Shown here: one piece after another, positions 45,092-55,184 of the stretch
Numbering within the stretch: the first letter of the stretch is position 1
Layout of the letters: every line of letters begins with the position of its first letter
From: Auanema rhodensis
Lineage: Eukaryota; Nematoda; Chromadorea; Rhabditida; Rhabditidae
NCBI GenBank assembly: GCA_964057225.1
Contig: OZ059895.1
Location: 8,928,001 to 8,992,000, forward strand
Direction: 5' to 3'
DNA length: 64,000 nt
The notes under the pieces: generated by a model
The model's database searches: none
What the model was told of the DNA's origin: nothing
What the model saw: only the letters and a program-made list of their open reading frames with translations
Made by a program: the position numbers and the translations under genes

Positions 45092-45260
45092 ATTATTTAA
45101 ATATTCAATTTCTCATTCGATGCCTTTCCAGTATTGTAAATAGTAGTGCTTATATTTCATTAGAGACGATTAGAGAAGGTATTTTTTTCCGGGTGCCACC
45201 ATTTTAAAATGTGCGGTATGAATTTCTATTATTGATCTTATGTTATGAATAATTCTTATA

Positions 45261-45266
45261 AATAAA
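45261..45266 (+). terminator. Poly(A) signal of the giant gene
   Basis: AATAAA lies 170 bp after the TAG stop at 45091 and is the first perfect hexamer in the 3' flank. The 45092-45613 gap is otherwise AT-rich 3'-UTR and spacer between two convergent genes; I see no further gene in it. Confidence 0.7.
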
Positions 45267-45537
45267 TATTATTCTTATCTTGTTTTTTTCTTGAGTTTTG
45301 ATATCTTTTGTAATTCTCTTCACAATAACACTTTTCTTCACTATCATAATTTAAATCAATATTATTCAAGTTTAGAACATATCGTTCATCAAAACAGAGC
45401 TAGTCTTGTTTTTTCATGTTTTCCATCCTGGAAACTCTGTTGCTCACAAACCTCTCACGACTCACTATGAACTTTCATTGCATTATGAAAATTTCTTATT
45501 TTTTATACAAAGAACGATAAAAGTGTGGGAGGAGAAT

Positions 45538-45543
45538 TTTATT
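45538..45543 (-). terminator. Poly(A) signal of the NHP2-like gene
   Basis: Minus-strand AATAAA 71 bp downstream of the NHP2-like stop codon. It converges with the giant gene's signal about 270 bp away. Confidence 0.65.
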
Positions 45544-45613
45544 CAGTAATAGGTAATGAACAACAACTTAACTCAACAACGTAACAAAACAACAATGGAA
45601 ATACAACAATGTC

Positions 45614-46179
45614 TCAGTTCACCACTATTTTACCAACGCTTTCAGCTACTTCATCATACAGTTCCTGATAATCAGAATGAGGACGAATATACAATAATAT
45701 TGCTGGCCGTCTATGGCCTGCAGCAAGTCCCAGGTGTTCTCTTGAAGGTGTATATACGTATGGAATATCGTGTTCTTCGCACACTCCAGCCAAGTGCGAA
45801 TAAACATCAATAGGTGTGACATTACCTAAAAACAATGAAGAATCACGTTAAAGTTACTCAACAGCACATACCGGCTAAAATCAGCATGCCTTTCTCCTGT
45901 TTCCTAATTGCTTTTTGTACGTCTCTCAATCCCTGGCGCAAATGATGAGATTCTCCAGAAGCTTTCTTGATTAATTTATAAACCTTCTTGGCCAACTTTC
46001 TATTAGCCAATGGTTGAGAAATAGGATTCACCTATCGCAAAAACATTAAAATTAAGAAATCTTATTTTTTATACCAATGCGCATAATTGTTCGTACTCGT
46101 CCTTATCAGTTGAAGGACCATCCGCGGCTTCTGAAACAGAGATGTCAGCAGCAGATTCATCTAAAGACCTTTTTCCCAT
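45614..46179 (-). CDS. NHP2: H/ACA ribonucleoprotein subunit NHP2 homologue
   Basis: Three exons read in one frame: 46179-46075, 46031-45872 and 45825-45614, giving 158 residues; human NHP2 has 153. The introns are 43 and 46 nt. NHP2 is the L7Ae-family core protein of box H/ACA snoRNPs, which guide rRNA pseudouridylation in the nucleolus, and of telomerase RNP. Family hallmarks are NPISQPLANRKL near residue 37, the EKGMLILAG strand, PIDVYSHLAGVCEEHDIPYVY, and an IRPHSDYQELYDE C-terminal helix. The acidic N-terminus (first ~35 residues) is unique, as usual. The sequence cattatag ends directly before the ATG, a typical site for spliced-leader addition with almost no 5'-UTR. Its upstream neighbour on the same strand is the dao-5-like gene, whose stop is 227 bp away, suggesting a downstream operon position. 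Confidence 0.93.
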
Positions 46180-46406
46180 CTATAATGTTATAATTACTGA
46201 ATTATACAAACAATTGAAATTGATAACAGGTAAAACATTGGAGTAAACCAATTATAACAGAATATTCGAAACTTTAAAACGATAAAATCACATTAACAAT
46301 ATAACAATAACCATATAGGATCAACTTGGTAACAAATAAAAATTCAACAACTTGAACAATGAAAAACAAGGATATATACTCATTTTTAATTTCATAAAGA
46401 CCTGAT

Positions 46407-49400
46407 TTATTCGCTATCTGAAAACTTTATCGAATTCACTTGCATGGAGATAGGACCTCCTCCATAACTTCCCTAAAAACAAGAGATTTCAATTTTAAGT
46501 ATACTCAGAACTTACCTTTTTCTTCTTGGTTTTCTCATGCCTGAACCCTTTTCCTTGTACTTTGCTGAGAGATTCAAAAGCCCTCACACCCCACTTATCA
46601 TGTGACTAAAACAATAACTGAAGAATACTAAACCAAATAAAAAAACTCACTCCATCAAATGAATTATCTCTAAATTTCTGGGGTACATCATCAATTCCAA
46701 GAGTTACTCTTCTGAACGGTTCATTTGCTCGACGCTTAAAAAAACCAAAGAATGATATAATATGAAAAAAAGATACTTGTCGTTCTTGAGATTTAGTAAG
46801 ATCTTTATTCTTGATGTTTTCTTTGCTGGACTCTGATGCGGAAGAAGGAAAATCAGCTCCTTTGTCCTAAATCAAATTCATTTTCAATGAATTATGCTAT
46901 TAGCTATACTTTTGATTTGTGATTTTCAGAGTCAGATTCCGAACTGGACTCAGACTCCTTTTGAACAGGAGCAGATTTCACTGGAGTCTTCACGGGTGCC
47001 TGAAATATATGCTTTGTAAGAAACGAATAAGGAGCCCAACCTTTGGTTTCTCATCTTCCGAATCAGAGTCGGAGCTAGAGGAAGCAGCTTTCTTCTGGAC
47101 TGGAGTAGCCTTCGCAGGAGTCTTTACTGGAGCCTAAAACATATACTTTGCAATATACCAATCAGATTCGCAAACCTTTGGTTTCTCATCATCGGAATCA
47201 GAGTCGGAGCTTGAGGAAGCAGCTTTCTTTTGGACGGGAGTAGCTTTAACTGGAGTCTTGACTGGTGCTTTCTTGGCCTTGTCATCTGAGTCAGAGTCAG
47301 AATCAGAACTGGAAGCAGCCTTCTTCTGAACTGGGGTGGCCTTTACTGGAGTCTTGACTGGTGCTTTCTTGGCCTTATTATCATCCGAATCGGAATCAGA
47401 ATCAGAACTGGAAGCAGCCTTCTTCTGAACCGGAGTGGCCTTTACTGGAGTCTTGACTTGAGCCTAAAATATATACTTTGTAATATAAAAAACAGAAGTA
47501 CAAACCTTTGGTTTCTCATCTTCGGAATCAGAGTCGGAGCTTGAGGAAGCAGCTTTCTTTTGGACAGGAGTAGCCTTCACTGGAGTCTTTACTGGTGCCT
47601 TCTTGGTTTTTTCCTCATCTGAGTCGGAGTCCGAGCTGGAAGCAGCCTTCTTCTGCACTGGAGTAGCCTTTACTGGAGTCTTGACTGGCGCCTAAAACAT
47701 TTAATTCGTAAGATACGAATCAGAAGTACAAACCTTTGGTTTCTCATCTTCGGAATCAGAGTCGGAGCTTGAGGAAGCAGCTTTCTTTTGGACGGGAGTA
47801 GCCTTAACTGGAGTCTTGACTGGTGCTTTCTTGGCCTTGTCATCTGAGTCAGAGTCAGAATCTGAGCTAGAAGCGGCCTTCTTCTGCACTGGAGTAGCCT
47901 TCACAGGAGTCTTGATTGGGGCTTTCTTGGCCTTATCATCATCCGAATCGGAATCAGAATCTGAACTAGAAGCAGCCTTCTTTTGGACGGGAGTGGCCTT
48001 TACTGGAGTCTTGACTGGTGCTTTCTTGGCCTTATCATCATCCGAATCGGAATCAGAATCAGAACTGGAAGCAGCCTTCTTCTGAACAGGAGTGCTCTTT
48101 ACAGGAGGCTTCACTGGTGCCTTCTTGACCTTATCATCGTCGGAATCAGAGTCAGAATCTGAGCTAGAAGCAGCCTTCTTCTGGACGGGAGTAGCCTTCA
48201 CAGGAGTTTTGACTGGCGCCTAAAACATTCAATTCGCAAGATACGAATCAGAATCACGAACCTTTGTTTTCTCATCTTCGGAATCAGAGTCGGAGCTTGA
48301 GGAAGCAGCTTTCTTTTGGACAGGAGTAGCCTTCACAGGAGTCTTGACTGGGGCCTAAAACATTCAATGAACATGAAACGAATCAGAAGTACAAACCTTT
48401 GGTTTCTCATCTTCGGAATCAGAGTCGGAGCTTGAGGAAGCAGCTTTCTTCTGAACTGGTGTGGCCTTAACTGGAGTCTTGACCGGTGCTTTCTTGGCCT
48501 TGTCATCTGAGTCAGAGTCAGAATCCGAGCTAGAAGCAGCCTTCTTTTGAACTGGAGTGGCCTTTACTGGAGTCTTGACTGGTGCTTTCTTGGCCTTATC
48601 ATCATCCGAATCGGAATCAGAATCTGAGCTAGAAGCAGCCTTCTTTTGAACTGGAGTGGCCTTTACTGGAGTCTTGACTGGTGCTTTCTTGGTCTTATCA
48701 TCATCAGAATCGGAATCAGAATCAGAACTGGAAGCAGCCTTTTTTTGTGTGGGAGTGGCTTTTACTGGAGGCTTCACTGGCGCCTTCTTAGCCTTATCAT
48801 CCGAGTCGGAGTCAGAATCTGAGCTAGAAGCAGCCTTTTTCTGGACGGGAGTGGCCTTTACTGGAGTCTTTATTGGTGCCTTCTTGGCCTTATCATCTGA
48901 GTCAGAGTCAGAGTCTGAGCTAGAAGCAGCCTTCTTCTGGACTGGAGCAGCCTTCACAGGAGCCTTGACTGGTGCCTAAAACATTAACATTGTAAGATAA
49001 GAAAATTAACCACAAACTTTTGGTTTCTCATCATCCGAATCGGAGTCAGAGTCTGAGCTAGAAGCAGCCTTCTTTTGTGTGGGAGTGGCTTTTACTGGAG
49101 GCTTCACTGGCGCCTTCTTGGCCTTATCATCTGAGTCAGAGTCAGAATCTGAGCTAGAAGCAGCCTTCTTCTGCACTGGAGTAGCCTTCACAGGAGTCTT
49201 GACTGGTGCTTTCTTGGCCTTATCATCATCCGAGTCAGAGTCGGAACTGGAGGAAGCAGCCTTCTTCTGTACAGGAGTAGCCTTCACAGGAGTCTTGACT
49301 GGTGCCTTCTTAGCCTTATCATCATCTGAGTCAGAGTCGGAACTAGAGGAAGCAGCCTTTTTCTGTACAGGAGTAGCCTTCACAGGAGTCTTGACTGGCG

Positions 49401-50453
49401 CCTAAAACATTTAATTAGCATGATACGAATCAGAAGTACAAACCTTTGGTTTCTCGTCTTCGGAGTCAGAGTCGGAGCTTGAGGAAGCAGCTTTCTTCTG
49501 AACTGGAGTGGCCTTTACTGGAGTCTTGACCGGTGCTTTCTTGGCCTTGTCATCTGAGTCAGAGTCAGAATCTGAGCTAGAAGCAGCCTTCTTTTGCACT
49601 GGAGTGGCCTTTACTGGAGTCTTAACTGGTGCTTTCTTGGCCTTATCATCATCCGAATCGGAATCAGAATCAGAACTGGAAGCAGCCTTCTTCTGAACTG
49701 GGGTGGCCTTTACTGGAGTCTTGACTTGAGCCTAAAATATATACTTTGTAATATAAAGAACAGAAGTCCAAACCTTTGGTTTCTCATCATCGGAATCGGA
49801 ATCAGAATCTGAGCTAGAAGCAGCCTTCTTTTGTGTGGGAGTGGCTTTTACTGGAGTCTTAAAAGGAGATTTCTTAGTATTATTATTATCATCATCAGAC
49901 TCAGTGTCAGAGCCTTCTTTACTGGCAACGACCAAACATTGTCGATGTAAACGAACATCCTACATATTAAAACCGTTCTTACCTTAGATGCTTTAGATAT
50001 TGGCTTTTTATTGTCGGTTGATGAATCTGAAGACTCCGAAGATGAACGAGCCTTTCTTTTTAAAGCATTAACTGGAGCTTTGGTAACAACCTAAATACAA
50101 AAATTAATATGAAATGGAAGAAAAGACCATGCTTTTTCATTTTCATCATCTGAGCTATCTGAACAACTTTTACTAGGCATAAACTTTTTTGGTGCTGGAG
50201 AGTTTGCGTCTGACTTAACAGACCGCTTACGGGAACTATTATATACTTCAACGCATGATTTGAAAACAGGTATTTCTTCAGATTTGTCAATCTGAAAAGA
50301 TGAAATGAAAAATTCATTAATAGTATATATCATTACGAAAGCTTTAATCTCCTTTATTTTTGCTCCACTAAATAAATCTTTTAGCAATCTAGGATTTCTT
50401 TTGAATACTTCAGTATAAAGAATGGCATCTCCATATAAATCGTTGCCAGCCAT
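46407..50453 (-). CDS. dao-5: Nucleolar phosphoprotein, Nopp140/DAO-5 family
   Basis: I place 17 exons: 50453-50337, 50291-50133, 50090-49983, a fourth ending at 49774, then 49731-49444, 49401-49018, 48975-48397, 48354-48262, 48219-47734, 47691-47506, 47463-47176, 47133-47041, 46999-46910, 46866-46777, 46734-46651, 46605-46516 and 46472-46407, about 1,108 residues. Residues 1-39 form a LisH-like helix pair (YTEVFKRNPRLLKDLF). The centre is about 27 modules alternating basic KTPVKATPVQKKA with acidic SSSDSDSDSDD tracts, the casein kinase 2 substrate pattern of Nopp140. The last ~100 residues match the SRP40 C-terminal domain (PFRRV, DNSFDG, KWGVRAFE, GSYGGGPI, VNSIKF). The family chaperones snoRNPs and polymerase I in the nucleolus. 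Two splice sites are odd: intron 2 begins GC, and the start of exon 4 is unclear. Confidence 0.9.
46910..49899 (-). repeat. ~96-nt Lys/Pro-Ser/Asp modules, duplicated with their introns
   Basis: The central dao-5-like region is built from about 27 modules of 31-33 codons. Each coding exon here holds a whole number of modules (1, 3, 4, 6, 1, 5, 2, 3, 1, 1 from 5' to 3'), typically opens with APVKTPVK, usually ends in DEKPK and is phase 0 at both ends. Several introns between them are also similar to each other (donor GTTTGTACTTCTG, then an acceptor like AAATGTTTTAG), so copying has included introns. Mirror frames on the plus strand encode only Ser/Glu/Phe/Thr shadow peptides. Confidence 0.85.
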
Positions 50454-52224
50454 TTAGCAACCCTAAAGAAGCTTTTATAATTATTATTTAAATAATTAAG
50501 AACAAAAAAAAAACAGCATAAGGTCAAATATATTTAAATAAACCGAACTACGAAACACCACTCCTATTACTGTATCAATCGTGGCGGAACTAATATAACA
50601 AAAATGTTGCTAACCCAATGATATTTTCAAATTATAAATTCAAATAACGTTTATTAAATGGGAAAATACAATGCAATTGTGATTAAATATTTTCTTTTTA
50701 GGCTAAATAGTTTGAATAGAGATATATTTTTAATCCCAATATAAATATCATCACTTAGAAATTTGACCGTTATGAAAAGTTCTGAACAGAAAAAATAAAT
50801 ACCATATTAAACAAGAATAATAATGTTTGATTTTCGAACTATTGTGACTAGCTTTCATGTAGAATGCTTATCTTGTTCGATTAGACAGAATTAAGAGCTT
50901 TATAAGAATTTTATCATTTGTTTTAACTCAGTCCTGTGTTTTAAAACATCTAAAATTTGAACAAATAGCTTAAAATGTCTTGAAATTAATTATGTATTTC
51001 AAAACATACTTTATAAAGACGGATGGAGATTACGTAAATGTTTTGTGTGTGAGAATGTTTTTCATGTTGTCAGTTTCTGATTCAATTATTTGGTAAGATA
51101 ACTGTTGAAATCATTATCAATCATATTATTATCAAATGAGTTTTATGTGCTTTTGTGTAAAAGTTGTTGCACTTTATGCCTCATATCCACATTGTAACCG
51201 AAGAACAGATTACAAATATGGTAAAGACAATAACTCATAATGTATACATTTTTCCTGAGAACATGATCACAATTGATAACATTTTTTCAATTACGAAATA
51301 GAAAATTAACGTGCTGTATCGTGTAATTAACTGCTATCAATGCAGAAGAAGACTTTGCCCACATTAGATTTTGTTAATGAAATACACTCGTAATATAAAA
51401 GGGTGTTTAGGTTTCTTTAACTGATTCTTATCTTTGACTTTTTCTTACCTGAAGAATTATGTTCATTACAACTTCTGTTAATCCCATAAGGTGGTAAGTC
51501 TCATAAGTAAATTCTTATCAAAATCTCACGTGGAGACAAATTGACGTAATAGAAACTTTCCATTTCTTATCACTAACTTGGGTAGAAAGTTTACATAGCT
51601 TAGCTTTAATTTTCTTGGAACGTTTCCCTTGCTCTTATTGTGATAGATGGTGATTCATAGCATACGAATTCTCATTTTCATTTATGTAATCTAGTTAATT
51701 CCTTGACTCATCTCCATTTGATGATTAGTATTTGTATTTCTTGTCAACCATGTACATATATTACTGTTATCATTAAAATAGCTGAGTGATATCTCTGCCA
51801 AAATACTATTCATACAATATATGGTAAGATAATTATGAATATATGTGTATATATTTCAAATTTGAAGTCATTTTGTATGGAATTTGACGACATGCTTTTT
51901 TGAAATTTTATAAAGAATTCTATCATATGGAGGCGGTTTTGGACCTTGATAAGAGGAAATTGCCTATTCTTAGACGTCATTTTACAGTTCGAGTAGAACT
52001 GATATTCTGGGTGTGTATAGGTCAGAACCGGATCCACCATTTCAATGTTTCTTCTTTTGTTTTTTTTTTAATATTTTTAATAGCATTCTTTCGTGATATC
52101 TGTACCGACTCTGGTATATTGAAAATAAATTTTTAATACATGTAATATTTCGTAATGAACCTGTTGCTTCTCATCGAGTTCGAGCTCTTGATAATATTTT
52201 TTCGTTAAATTTCTTCCTTTCAGA
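50454..52224. other. Intergenic, divergent upstream regions
   Basis: This 1.8-kb AT-rich stretch separates the 5' end of the dao-5-like gene from the neuropeptide-like gene. At the left edge, minus-strand ctttag sits about 9 nt before the dao-5-like ATG, a likely trans-splice acceptor. At the right edge, tttcag sits 1 nt before the ATG at 52225. Two short open frames around 51,810-52,136 show no codon bias or recognisable motif. I see no gene in it. Confidence 0.6.
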
Positions 52225-52640
52225 ATGAAAAATATCCTTCTGTATATTCTCATTCTTTTCTCGTTGTTATCTTTTATAATGGCAGATTGCGGTTGCGGAG
52301 CCAAATGTATTAAATACTCTGATGCCAACCATTGTACTCGTTGTTGCACGGGAACTCTTAAACGTTCACTTTCTGAGCAGAAGGTATATTACTCAAAGTT
52401 GAAAAAAACTCTTGTAAGTATTATTCATTTCAGAGTAATTCTTACACAAGGGGCCATCGTTTTCTATTGCCGCCAGTTGGCACTTCACCCTACCGTATCC
52501 CAATGTGGCTTCAAGATAACACAGAACGTATGAATAAGAAAAACAAACGTGAAGACGCATCCGTCGAAAGAATTCTGAATGAGCTAAATGAGATAATCGA
52601 AGCTATTGATGAGACGAGAAGAAGAATAGAGAGTTTTTGA
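52225..52640 (+). CDS. Secreted cysteine-rich neuropeptide-like precursor
   Basis: Two exons, 52225-52383 and 52434-52640, joined in phase 0 across a 50-nt intron, give 121 residues. A strong signal peptide (residues 1-20, hydrophobic core LLYILILFSLLSF) is followed by a 25-residue segment with six cysteines, spaced C-x-C-G-x2-C-x8-C-x2-C-C-x4, then a KR dibasic site at residues 46-47. This is the layout of a processed disulfide-bonded neuropeptide. The C..CG..C start and CC-x4-[KR]R end resemble arthropod trissin, a similarity I infer from pattern only. A second segment after the KR has an NKKNKR basic run and ends in a charged amphipathic helix (RILNELNEIIEAIDETRRR). The tttcag just before the ATG suggests trans-splicing. 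It stands alone between two unrelated genes. The signal peptide and cysteine pattern are clear; the trissin relation is tentative. Confidence 0.75.
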
Positions 52641-53140
52641 CATCTTTCCCAATTATATGAAATATCAGTTGCAACAAATTGTTTTATTTTTCTATTCTAG
52701 TTTCTACCTCAATTTATGTATTATCATTATTATAATCTCATAGCACATTAGCTTAGAAACTAGGTAACCAATTATATCCTGAGGATCTCTTGCTTTTCCA
52801 CATTGTGTTGCTTAGACTCTTAATTTGTAACCAACATTTGGTACGTTGTTCCGATCACCCCTTTCGAAATATCCACATATTTTACAATATTGACATCAAG
52901 CATAATACTGAACATTTAATATCAGAATATTTACAGAATAAACCTATAACTATTATTATTAAAACCTTGCTACAAACATTTTAAAACTTGAATTCACTCG
53001 TAATGCCTTTGGCACAGTTAGAAGCTCAACAACAGCATACAATTAATTAATGATACAACTGAGATTCCAGAAAGTATTAAACAAGAAGGAATGGATACAA
53101 TTAAGAGAATATGATAATTTAGATTTTTTCTTTATGATAT
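52641..53140. other. Convergent 3' spacer
   Basis: AT-rich spacer between the convergent neuropeptide-like gene and membrane-protein gene. An AATAAA at 52937-52942 could serve the plus-strand gene. Minus-strand AATAAA overlaps the stop codon of the membrane-protein gene (53140-53145). A 64-codon open frame at 52790-52984 has no supporting feature. Confidence 0.5.
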
Positions 53141-55057
53141 TTATTCAACGATTATATCGGATGAATGTGCTTGCCGACCTTTGAAAACAGAAACTGATAT
53201 GTAGGCAACATAACGTGAAAATATGGGAATAAATGTTAAAGGTAAGAGTTTTCCATTTAGAATTGTCCCAACAGCCTAAAAACAAGCAACATAAATTATT
53301 GCTATATCCACTAATCGTACTATGAACATTCCATATGTCAATGCTACTATGAAACTTGTAACGTTGTTCAAGAAATATTTACAAGTGGTAATAGTAGATA
53401 GTTCTACACGTCCATCATCGTGAAGGAACATACCAATCAGAACAAAGCCATAAAACGATTTCACAAAAATGTTTGTTATCTTAATAAGAAATAAAAATGA
53501 GGAAAACTAAAACTGCTGACTTCAAGAATCATCATTATAGAATATAGAGGATGAATTATTCCTGTCGCTAACAAGCAAACAAAAACACCAGATCCAGCAG
53601 CTCCGAAACATGCTAACATTATAAGTCCAAGTTTCTTGAATACATTACGCGAAACCTGATCTCGTTCTAGGGTCAGAAGCTGAAACAAAAGTTTAATAAC
53701 ATCTATTACTATTAATTTTCATAGATTTCTAACGCCATTAGCACAGTGTACTATTTAAAAAAAAAAGATCGGTGAAAGTACTATCCAGATATTGTTCTTG
53801 ATTAATGCCAAATATGCACATATAAAAATTTCTAAAATGTTAGAGAAAACAAAATTTCCGGATAAGGCTTCGTGGCCAAAGAAAACAGGAAAAAATTTGC
53901 GATTGACGTATTTCGAGTATACTTAATAATTTATCAAGATCGTTAAATCTAAGACAGCCATATGAGCAAAGAAATTAGTACTTGGTTATTTCCTTGATAA
54001 AATATCAAAACTTACCCATTCAAACCTTCGAAGAACGAAACTTGTTATGGAACCAATAGACCATAATAATGAATACCAAATCGCAAAAATAGTAGAATCA
54101 GCTAATCTTCGTTGAACCGCTTGCACCAACAAATTAGCTGAATATCTATAATAATTATAAGTCGAACAAATAGATCAAATTCGAATGTTACAATTTTTCC
54201 CTTTGAATAGAAGTCTGACTTCTTACAACTACAAACGACACTACCAAAAATCTTGCTAAAACATACCGCCTATAAAGAAATAAAGAATTAAGGAATCATG
54301 TCTTAGGACTGTAATCTTTAAAACATTCATTATCATAAATAATAAGATTACAGAACCCTTACATCATCAATTCCCACGCACTTTTAAAAAGAAAAAATAT
54401 TTTACTACTAACAGTAAAAAGAATTACTAACATCTATACATAGAAACATACCTGAGGGAAATTTGCCAAGCTTCTTTTTCAATATTTTGGAACTCTTCAT
54501 TAGGTCGAGCCCTAAGATTAGGCTCTAATATCGATAAAAACACCAATATATTGACAACAGCTAGGCAGCACGTAGTGAACTATATTACCAATATATCTTA
54601 AGATATGCTAGAAAAAAACAAACCCAAAACTTTTCGGAAAGTATTATCTCTTCGTATAAATGTATAATCGATAATTGAGATCGCAAGAATTCTTCTACAC
54701 CGTCCAAAGAGCTAAGTACATGAAATGTTTCATTTTCTTAGCACACTGACAAACCCCAATCGGCCCAATTCTTTCAATTTATCCAGAAAAAAATACGATA
54801 AGCCTCCACCTCCCTCAACTTTGTTTTACACATAAATATAAGCAACTACCCATTATGATACCTAACAATCCCTCATAGTCATATCCATCTAACTGAGGTT
54901 GCAGCCGGAACGGACACATATCAGAAGAAGCAACAGCAGCATGGAAAGTATTCGGCTCAACTTTATGCAGTGGAAACTCGAGATCATACAACCTAACTAC
55001 ACCCCATATAATGAGAACAGTTGCTATCAAGAAGGCATCCACGACAACGTGGTACAT
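53141..55057 (-). CDS. Unrecognised multi-pass membrane protein, downstream of rpl-24
   Basis: I do not recognise this protein. Eleven exons keep one frame: 55057-54862, 54736-54624, 54579-54452, 54380-54363, 54269-54192, 54145-54026, 53948-53923, 53831-53782, 53679-53521, 53479-53321 and 53275-53141, about 393 residues. Hydrophobic segments include VVVDAFLIATVLIIWGVV at the N-terminus, CCLAVVNILVFLSIL, YVLARFLVVSFVVV, IFAIWYSLLWSIGSITSFV, LIMLACFGAAGSGVFVCLLA, FYGFVLIGMF and a C-terminal hydrophobic stretch, suggesting six or seven membrane spans. The exon 1 donor could instead lie at 54850, adding four codons. Exons 4 and 7 are only 18 and 26 nt. The donor after 53521 (GTCAGC) is weak. The start codon lies 128 bp after the rpl-24 stop and a ggtag acceptor lies 3 nt before it, so it is probably the second gene of an rpl-24 operon. 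Exact splicing of the middle exons is less certain than the ends. Confidence 0.65.
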
Positions 55058-55059
55058 AA

Positions 55060-55158
55060 TCTACCAATGCAATTGAGAGTAAGAAATTGTATTCTCAAAC
55101 TATTGAACGGATAACCCGTATAAATGTCAAACAGACGAAAACGATAACAAGATTTATT
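55060..55158 (-). promoter_or_regulatory. Operon junction: rpl-24 poly(A) signal and trans-splice acceptor
   Basis: Reading the minus strand, AATAAA (55158-55153) is followed about 92 bp later by an AG acceptor (55062-55061) placed 3 nt before the downstream ATG. A poly(A)-to-acceptor distance near 100 bp is the hallmark of SL2-type operon junctions in C. elegans. SL2 use here is inferred. Confidence 0.6.
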
Positions 55159-55184
55159 TATAACAATAATTCCCGTCACCATAC

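Noticed and set aside
47816-49812. Plus-strand Ser/Glu/Phe-rich open frames opposite the dao-5-like gene
   Set aside because: They are reverse-strand reflections of the Lys/Pro and Ser/Asp codons. The minus-strand model has the family domains and splice sites.
51810-52136. Short open frames on both strands in the dao-5/neuropeptide spacer
   Set aside because: No signal peptide, domain, splice site or codon bias; expected by chance in AT-rich DNA.
52790-52984. 64-codon plus-strand open frame
   Set aside because: It lies in a convergent 3' spacer, with no recognisable motif and a probable poly(A) signal inside it.
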